The notes beneath the pieces were generated by a model. It saw only the letters and a list, made by a program, of their open reading frames with translations. It ran no database searches and was not told the DNA's origin. Positions 7,444 to 12,690 of a stretch of DNA of 12,690 nucleotides are shown here, piece by piece (position 1 is the first letter of the stretch; every line of letters starts with the position of its first letter). The stretch is from an uncultured cyanobacterium. Its GTDB lineage: Bacteria; Cyanobacteriota; Cyanobacteriia; CACIAM-69d. Made by a program: the position numbers and the translations under genes. Where the stretch lies: contig CALCTI010000164.1 of the NCBI GenBank assembly GCA_937894105.1, positions 1-12,690 of the forward strand, in the 5' to 3' direction.

Positions 7444-8542
7444 TTATTCTGGGCTGGCATTATCCAAAAAGAACTGACGTAGCTGCTCTAGAACCAACTC
7501 AGCACCAATAGGACCAGTGAGCCCATGCCATTTGTAAAAGGTGGCAAAGAAAACGCGGTTTTTTTGACTAGCTGTGAGAGATTGAGCAATTTCGTTTGCT
7601 TCCCAGGACTCTTTAATGGGCTGCACCTGCACCTGCTCAGTCCGTTCACTGGCTGATTCATGGGTCAGAGTTGAACGCTTTTGCTGGCGATCGCCGCTGA
7701 GGTCATAGCCTAGGACAACAATGCTATCGGCATCATCCAGTGTGGGCAGCGCTTCCATAGAAATGGGTCCATCCACGTTAAGGCTGGCAGGAGGTTGCGA
7801 CATTACCTGAAACCCCACTTGACTTAGCAAGCCTCCTAAATCACTATCCGCGCCAATGATACCCACCCCCTTCTAGACGATGGGCCACTAGCAGTAGCAG
7901 CCTCGGGTGCGCAGCAACACTATCAGCCAGGTCAGCACGAGCTTTGGCAAGATTAGCCTCATGCTGCTGAATCACAGTTTCTGCTGGGTCCCCATTCCCT
8001 AAGGCGATCGCCAAAGAACGTAAGCTTTCCTGCCACTGCCCTTTCAGTCCACGATTTTGACAGAGGAGCGTCGGTGCAATCTGGGACAACAGCTCATAGT
8101 CCTGAGCCCTTTCCGTCACAATCAGATCGGGTTCAAGGGCAACCAGCTTTTCTAAAGAAGGCTCACCGCTTTTACCCAAGTTCATCGGTTGACCGGTAAT
8201 TTGATCACCGACGTAAGGGATCTGTTGGACTGGATCATCAAAGACCTCGCCCGGATGAAGGCTCAGCGTTGTGGCATAACCTGCCGGTTGTTGGTTTAGC
8301 GATAACAGCAAGTTAAGGGTGTAGGTACTGAGGGCAGCAACCTTCTGAGGTTGACCACAAATTTGGATTTTGCCCACATCATGTTCCACGACTCGACAGT
8401 TTGATGCGGACTGATCCGTGGACCCTAGCACTGGGGCATCGTTTGAATGATTTCCGGTGAAGAAACCACACCCAACCACCAGCACTGCGGTTATGGCACT
8501 TAAGACGATCCAAAGGGGCAGTCGCTTAATTCGTTTAGGCAT
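7444..8542 (-). pseudogene. Iron-siderophore ABC transporter substrate-binding lipoprotein, frameshifted
   Basis: The first frame (ATG 8542) starts MPKRIKRLPLWIVLSAITA and continues into a lipobox VVGC, so the mature protein would be a periplasm-facing lipoprotein. Then follow KVAALSTYTLNLLLSLNQQP and LEKLVALEPDLIVTE, typical of FhuD/FecB-type binding proteins (Peripla_BP_2), which deliver ferric siderophores to an ABC permease. After PRLLLLVAHRLEGG the frame runs to an early stop. The next frame continues correctly as GVGIIGADSDLGGLLSQVGF and on to the end (stop at 7444). Removing one G from the G5 run at 7866-7870 joins the two halves into a 365-residue protein of normal length. GAGGG lies 8 nt before the ATG, which favours this start over TTG 8557 or ATG 8548. 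The ATG lies 11 nt past the receptor stop, so translation is probably coupled. Mutation, sequence error, or slippage in the G-run could explain the shift. Confidence 0.85.
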
Positions 8543-8550
8543 CACCATAG

Positions 8551-8555
8551 CCCTC
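8551..8555 (-). promoter_or_regulatory. Ribosome binding site of the siderophore-binding protein gene
   Basis: GAGGG on the minus strand overlaps the last two bases (GA) of the receptor stop codon TGA and lies 8 nt before ATG 8542. It selects that ATG over the upstream TTG and ATG codons and fits translational coupling to the receptor. Confidence 0.5.
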
Positions 8556-11073
8556 AAAATTCAATAGAGAATGAGCCAATCACGCTAAATTCTTCGCCTA
8601 TAGTCACAAAACCACTTCTACCGTTGCGGGCATTGGCGACATAATTCACATCGAATAAGTTGCGGAAATTTAGCGCCGCTCGCCAATTGTCCTTTTTGTA
8701 GGAAATCACAGCATTGGTCAGGAAATAATCATCCAGCGTAAAAGTATTGGCATTATCACCAAAGCGCTCACCCACATAGTTAAACCCGAGTCCCAGCTCC
8801 AGCCCTTGTAAAGATCCTGCTTGAATCTCATAGGTCGTCCATAAATTGAAGTTGTGTTCCGGCACGCCATAAATACGATTGCCCTCGTTGTCACTGTTGT
8901 CCTCGGTGATGTCAGCATCGATATAGGCGTAGTTGGCCACAATATTCCAGCCGGGCAAAATCTCTCCAATTACATCGAGTTCAACCCCTTGGCTGCGCTG
9001 TTCACCGGAGGCAATGGAGAATCTGGTGTTATCAGGGTCGGGCGTTGCCACATTTCGTTTCGTCAGGTGAAACAGGGCAAGGTTGATGGTCAGGTTACCC
9101 TCTAGTAGTTCAGCCCTCGCCCCCAGTTCAAATTGTCGTCCCTCTTCCGGGTCCAAAAAGCTGTTGTCAACCGTGGTCGCACCGTTGGGGACAAAAGAAG
9201 TGCTGTAGCTACCGTAAAATGACAGCTCATCCGTGGGTTGATAGACAACTCCCACGCGAGGGCTAAAAGCGTCATCATTGCGGCTACTGGATTCGGCACC
9301 CTCTGGATTAAAGGCTGTTGGACCGCTTGAGGTTGTTTGTTCAACGGTCTCGTAACGCAAACCAAGTAAAAATTTCAGGCTGTCCGACACACTAATCTGA
9401 TCCTGGAGGTAAAGACCGAGGGCTTCAGTGGTATTTTCTCCGTTAACAAAGAACGGAAGGGTTTCAGGATCGGGACGCGGACCATAAATTGGGTCAAATA
9501 TATTCAACGGTTGTGGATCAGAAACGCCGATTCTGTCCTGACGGGGATTCTCGCGTCGAAATAGGTCTACTCCAGCTAGCAAGGTGTGTTGAATGGCACC
9601 AGTATTAAATTCACCGACCACATTGGTTTGCAGTTCGTAGTGATTCTGTACTTGATTCCCAAATATCAGTATTCGATCAAGATTCCCAGTAGCTTCATCC
9701 ACGGGGCCAGGGAACAATACATCCGTATCCACATCCGTACGATTAAACCGGAATGCATTGCGAATTTTCCAGTTGTCGCTGAAGCGGTGCTCAAAATCAT
9801 AGCCGGCGCGTATCTTTTCGCTTTCAGTCAAGTCGTCTGGATCGCCTAGTACTCGATCAAGGGGAATATCCGCAATGCCGTCCCCGAAGGCTACCGTTCC
9901 AGTTTCGAGGGGACCGCTGGTGTCGTCGTATTCAAAGTGAACTGTTAGGTCGGTGCGATCGCTAATTTGCCATTTGATAGTGGGCGCAATGAAAAATCGT
10001 TCAAAGTCGTTGTCATAGTCCTGAACTGAGTCCTGGGTACGGTAAAGAGCATTCAGACGATAGGTTAGGCGGCCGTCTTCGCTGATGGGACCAGAAAAAT
10101 CCAGGCTGGGCTCGAGAAATTCTCGATTTCCCCCTCGCAGGTTCAGCTCATAAAATGGATCCCTGGAGGGCTTTTTAGTCACCAGATTGATGACTCCACC
10201 AGGTTCTAACGAGCCAAATAAAATTGAAGCGGGTCCTTTTAGCACTTCGATGCGCTCTAGATTCGCCAGTTCTTGGTTTCCAGGATTGCCCGCTGCTCCA
10301 AAGGTTAATCGAAACCCATCCCGCAGTACCGAAGCGCTAGGAAATCCTCGCAGAGTAAATCTTTCAGCGGTCGGCGTGCGCTCTTCCACAACGATGCCAC
10401 TGGCATTACGGAGGGCGTCTTCCAGTCGAATAGCCTGCTGATCCTCCAGGATTGACTCAGGAATGACTTGAATGGACTGGGGAATATCTCGCAGGGGCGT
10501 ATCGGTACGGGTAGCGGTAGACGCATTGGGAACCACATAGCCTTCCTGTTCACCCGTGACTCCTAGCCTGAGGGGATCGTCGTCCTGGTCCGTCTGGGCA
10601 ATCCCAGGTATTACGCTCAGGGTTAATTCGGTGGTGGCGGTATTGATCGATGCGGTGGGTGAGGCTGCTACCCCAGTGATTACAACCCGCACCCGATCGC
10701 CGGGTAATGCCGTTACTTCCACCAGGGCAATGTCGTCGGTCGGTTCAAACTCTTGAAATTCCTCCGACAGTGCCAATACCGCATTAGGAATTTCAACAAT
10801 TAGGGCATCGCCTGACACCGTAGTGCTGGGTACAGCCAGTTCACCTGTCGTGTTGAGAATAATTTGTAATCCGGTCTCAGTAGTTTCCAGGCGTATATTA
10901 GTGATTTTCTCCGGTTCACCTTGGGCAAGCAATTCCGCAGAGGCATTTACAGGAGATGTCCTATCTATGGTTTCAGGCTCTATTTCAACCCCATTCTCCG
11001 CCGCTAAGGATCCTTGGGCTCCAGCCAAGGTAATCAGCGCCAATACATTTAAACCCAGTAGCAACTTTTCCAT
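8554..11073 (-). CDS. TonB-dependent siderophore receptor with AMIN domain
   Basis: This outer-membrane ferric-siderophore receptor is about 839 residues long, a usual size for cyanobacterial members. The numbers that follow count from the alternative GTG at 11085, four codons upstream. A signal peptide (LLLGLNVLALITLAGAQGSL, then AAENG) is followed by an AMIN domain at about 58-160 (KITNIRLETTETGLQIILNT, VVITG). Next is a probable TonB-box region near LRLGVTGEQEGY (172-183). The plug domain (about 196-305) contains TDTPLRDIPQSIQVIPESI, TLRGF, LERIEVLKGPASILFGSLEP and GGVINLVTKKP. A long beta-barrel ends with the aromatic C-terminus FSIEF. ATG 11073 has GAGGA 5 nt upstream and is preferred. 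The regulator gene lies upstream, and the binding-protein ATG follows 11 nt after the stop. The ligand is probably a siderophore, but which one cannot be read. The gene is intact. Confidence 0.95.
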   Translation of the reverse strand: MEKLLLGLNVLALITLAGAQGSLAAENGVEIEPETIDRTSPVNASAELLAQGEPEKITNIRLETTETGLQIILNTTGELAVPSTTVSGDALIVEIPNAVLALSEEFQEFEPTDDIALVEVTALPGDRVRVVITGVAASPTASINTATTELTLSVIPGIAQTDQDDDPLRLGVTGEQEGYVVPNASTATRTDTPLRDIPQSIQVIPESILEDQQAIRLEDALRNASGIVVEERTPTAERFTLRGFPSASVLRDGFRLTFGAAGNPGNQELANLERIEVLKGPASILFGSLEPGGVINLVTKKPSRDPFYELNLRGGNREFLEPSLDFSGPISEDGRLTYRLNALYRTQDSVQDYDNDFERFFIAPTIKWQISDRTDLTVHFEYDDTSGPLETGTVAFGDGIADIPLDRVLGDPDDLTESEKIRAGYDFEHRFSDNWKIRNAFRFNRTDVDTDVLFPGPVDEATGNLDRILIFGNQVQNHYELQTNVVGEFNTGAIQHTLLAGVDLFRRENPRQDRIGVSDPQPLNIFDPIYGPRPDPETLPFFVNGENTTEALGLYLQDQISVSDSLKFLLGLRYETVEQTTSSGPTAFNPEGAESSSRNDDAFSPRVGVVYQPTDELSFYGSYSTSFVPNGATTVDNSFLDPEEGRQFELGARAELLEGNLTINLALFHLTKRNVATPDPDNTRFSIASGEQRSQGVELDVIGEILPGWNIVANYAYIDADITEDNSDNEGNRIYGVPEHNFNLWTTYEIQAGSLQGLELGLGFNYVGERFGDNANTFTLDDYFLTNAVISYKKDNWRAALNFRNLFDVNYVANARNGRSGFVTIGEEFSVIGSFSIEF

Positions 11074-11078
11074 CGTTT

Positions 11079-11083
11079 TCCTC
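11079..11083 (-). promoter_or_regulatory. Ribosome binding site of the TonB-dependent receptor
   Basis: GAGGA on the minus strand is 5 nt before ATG 11073. It is the main reason for choosing this start over the in-frame GTG at 11085, which the Shine-Dalgarno sequence overlaps. Confidence 0.6.
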
Positions 11084-11147
11084 ACACGCGCGATTACCTC
11101 GACCCATGGGCGATCGGCAACAGCCTTACCCTTGAGCCTGAAGCAAA

Positions 11148-11166
11148 TTATTCCTGATTAGAATAA
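11148..11166. promoter_or_regulatory. Dyad upstream of the receptor, candidate operator
   Basis: TTATTCCTGATTAGAATAA is a perfect 6-bp inverted repeat (TTATTC / GAATAA) with a 7-bp spacer, 75 bp upstream of the receptor ATG. Its size and position suit a regulator site or the promoter region of the receptor operon. It is only weakly like a Fur box. AraC-family proteins more often bind direct repeats, so the binding protein is open. Confidence 0.3.
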
Positions 11167-11362
11167 ACACCCGGCCCAGAAATTCTGAACCCGAAACGCA
11201 TTTTTTTCGATTACGTTTTTGGGCACCATGACAGCGCAAGTAGGAGCCCAATTGAAGCGATCGCATAGGGCTGAAAAAACACTGTCAGAAATCCAATACC
11301 CCTCGGGAGAGGGTCTGAGGAGCCTTTAATCGTTATGTTCTTCTTGAAAAAGATGTCACACT

Positions 11363-12478
11363 TTAGCTAGCAAACCCTTGCGACTGATCCATATCTCGAC
11401 TATAGAGCTGCAGCGCTTTTGGATTAAGACCACGCCATTGACGAAATGCGCTGGCAAAGTTGCTACGGCTGGTATAACCCACCTGATGGGCAACGGCTTC
11501 AATCGCCAACTCTGAGGTGGTCAATAAATGCTCTGCCAAGTTCAGACGACAGTGCCTAAGATATCGAAAAGGGGTGGTGCCGTACACCTGATGGAAACCC
11601 TGGTTGAGTTTGAAACGATTTAATCCCACCTGCCGTGCCAATGCTTCGACGGACGGAGGATTGTTTAGATTACGAGCTAAAATCCTTCCCGCTTGGTAGA
11701 TGCAGCCTAAATCTTCATCCACCAGTGGGTATGAAATAGCATTTGAATGGTTGAGTCCCCGCAGCAATAAGTTAACCAGTTGGAAGGCCTTACCTGCTAA
11801 ATAGGTTCGCCGTATCTGCCCGCTATTAGGACAGCTCAGAATCTGATTTACTAACTGATTCATCTCTGAGGTTAACGATATCCAAAGGCGACCAAATGAA
11901 TAAAATTCTAAGTGGTTAAATGGATCCACAGCCCTGGGGATCAGGGTAGAAGCAATGCCCCCGCTGAGAATTTGGGCGAATGCGGACTGGGAGGATTGGG
12001 CCTCATATCCACGCTGAAAACGGTGCACCCAGCTAGCCCAGTTGAATAACATGGCTTGGTCCTGGGGATGAAGATGCTGAATCACAGCGTGGGAATAAGC
12101 CTCAAACAGGGCGTGACTGAAGATCACCTCTACTTTTAACTGGCGGGGACGGGCGGCTCGAACACCAAAGCTCTCTTTCAAAGCCACGTGGGGGACAAAT
12201 GCACCTTGTCCCGCTGCGGGGCCATCGAGGCAAAATTCAAATTCCAGGAACGGAGTTCTGGATCGTGATGTTTTGTACAAAAAGGTGCTGTGTACTGAGT
12301 AATCCATAATGATGAGACTCATCCCTTCTTGCAAAGGAATCATTTGGGTATAGCCTTGCCCAACTTTAGGGGAGAAAACTTGGATCCGATCGGACGAGTC
12401 GGAGTGAAGTAGCCGTGAATCATTGGGGCCGCCACAGTATAAATAGTCTGATTCTTGTGTGAAAAAGGGGATTGCCAT
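11363..12478 (-). CDS. AraC-family transcriptional regulator, PchR-like
   Basis: The protein has 371 residues. The C-terminal portion from about residue 270 is an AraC/XylS DNA-binding domain with two helix-turn-helix motifs: SVEALARQVGLNRFKLNQGF (276-295) and AIEAVAHQVGYTSRSNFASA (325-344), followed by AFRQWRGLNPKAL. The N-terminal 260 residues are a divergent effector-binding region, as in PchR-type regulators that sense an iron-siderophore and switch on its uptake genes. The gene lies directly upstream of the siderophore receptor on the same strand, with 277 bp between, and has a Fur-box match 38 nt before its ATG. Both fit iron-controlled expression and activation of the receptor operon. 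No Shine-Dalgarno sequence precedes the ATG; an 8-bp hairpin sits 15 nt upstream instead. The gene appears intact. PchR assignment rests on domain plus neighbourhood. Confidence 0.85.
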   Translation of the reverse strand: MAIPFFTQESDYLYCGGPNDSRLLHSDSSDRIQVFSPKVGQGYTQMIPLQEGMSLIIMDYSVHSTFLYKTSRSRTPFLEFEFCLDGPAAGQGAFVPHVALKESFGVRAARPRQLKVEVIFSHALFEAYSHAVIQHLHPQDQAMLFNWASWVHRFQRGYEAQSSQSAFAQILSGGIASTLIPRAVDPFNHLEFYSFGRLWISLTSEMNQLVNQILSCPNSGQIRRTYLAGKAFQLVNLLLRGLNHSNAISYPLVDEDLGCIYQAGRILARNLNNPPSVEALARQVGLNRFKLNQGFHQVYGTTPFRYLRHCRLNLAEHLLTTSELAIEAVAHQVGYTSRSNFASAFRQWRGLNPKALQLYSRDMDQSQGFAS

Positions 12479-12493
12479 AGGGCAGCAGAGGGC

Positions 12494-12513
12494 AGCTGCA
12501 ATATTTTGCAGCT
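12494..12513. repeat. Perfect hairpin in the regulator's 5' leader
   Basis: AGCTGCAA (12494-12501) and TTGCAGCT (12506-12513) are exact reverse complements around a TATT loop (AATA in the minus-strand transcript). It lies between the Fur-box match and the start codon of the AraC-family gene, so it is probably either in the 5' leader RNA or a DNA-level operator. No terminator-type T-run follows. Confidence 0.5.
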
Positions 12514-12515
12514 AG

Positions 12516-12534
12516 CCTAATGATAATCATTTGC
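12516..12534. promoter_or_regulatory. Fur box upstream of the AraC-family regulator
   Basis: The 19-mer matches the classical Fur consensus GATAATGATAATCATTATC at 15 of 19 positions, including the uninterrupted core TAATGATAATCATT. It is centred 47 bp upstream of the regulator ATG. Iron-loaded Fur would be expected to repress the regulator and, through it, the siderophore receptor and binding protein. Confidence 0.75.
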
Positions 12535-12555
12535 AAAATTATGCCATGGCAGAGC

Positions 12556-12600
12556 TAGGGGTTGTTATCAATTTGAGATCAAGAGTTTCATTGTCCCCTA
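12556..12600. repeat. Degenerate MITE-end remnant next to the second MITE copy
   Basis: TAGGGGTTGTTATCAATTTG (12556-12575) matches the MITE left end at 15 of 20 positions. The stretch closes with TGTCCCCTA (12592-12600), giving TAGGGG at both outer ends in inverted orientation. It abuts the next copy so that CCCCTAGGGG is formed at 12595-12604. It looks like an older, shrunken element or a solo end. Confidence 0.4.
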
Positions 12601-12690
12601 GGGGCTGTCATTAATTGAACCTCAAAGCCTCTCTTTGTAACGGTTTCAGCCCCTAGTCTTTTTTGTTTTGAAAGGGCGTGTACTCTCCAC
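12599..12690. mobile_element. MITE-like element, second copy (cut by window end)
   Basis: It starts TAGGGGCTGTCATTAATTGA, identical to the first 20 bases of the copy at 1173. It keeps the internal GGTTTCAGCCCCTA and AAAGGGCG-GTACTC blocks at the same spacing, with differences mostly in the loop of the first hairpin. The right terminal repeat would lie about 40 bp beyond the window. It is in the same orientation as the first copy. Confidence 0.75.

Noticed and set aside
6976..7482. 168-codon plus-strand frame crossing from the glycosyltransferase into the spacer
   Set aside because: It overlaps the GT2 motifs antisense and the dispersed palindrome, with an Arg/Ser-rich translation and no Shine-Dalgarno sequence.
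11300..11313. CCCTC/GAGGG stem with GGGA loop downstream of the AraC-family gene, considered as a terminator
   Set aside because: Only 5 bp and not followed directly by a T-run on the minus strand; the nearest T6 run is about 25 nt farther on.

Overview
The window looks like chromosomal DNA of a cyanobacterium. The octamer GCGATCGC (HIP1) occurs at least 14 times in 12.7 kb, where about 0.2 would be expected by chance. The outer-membrane receptor carries the N-terminal AMIN domain typical of cyanobacterial TonB-dependent receptors. Every convincing gene lies on the minus strand, so transcription runs from high to low coordinates.

Right part (about 12,690 to 7,444): an iron/siderophore uptake locus. 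A PchR-like AraC-family regulator has a strong Fur-box match 38 nt upstream of its start. It is followed by a TonB-dependent siderophore receptor and, 11 nt after the receptor stop, a periplasmic siderophore-binding lipoprotein. The binding protein is broken by a one-base frameshift in a G5 run. No inner-membrane permease or ATPase genes follow it here.

Middle (about 7,443 to 3,789): a spacer with a palindromic dispersed repeat. Then comes a 702-residue protein joining a GT2 glycosyltransferase to a polytopic GT-C-like membrane domain. An AT-rich perfect hairpin overlaps its stop codon. Next is a Tat-exported agmatine deiminase-family gene interrupted by two in-frame stop codons, with its catalytic motifs intact downstream.

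Left part (about 3,788 to 1): a 700-bp AT-rich gene-free spacer with a 14-bp-arm palindrome, then a sugar phosphate cyclase of the dehydroquinate synthase superfamily. It has a roughly 180-residue N-terminal extension and an unusual active-site loop. After it come a TA-flanked MITE-like element, a strong intrinsic terminator, and a DUF6492-type putative glycosyltransferase that runs off the window edge.

A second copy of the MITE-like element begins at 12,599 and is cut by the window end, so the locus is bracketed by two copies. With two interrupted genes and several inverted repeats, this reads as an accessory region in which some genes are decaying. I see no RNA gene, CRISPR array or phage gene. 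The best candidates for undescribed biology are the extended cyclase, the two-domain glycosyltransferase and the MITE family.
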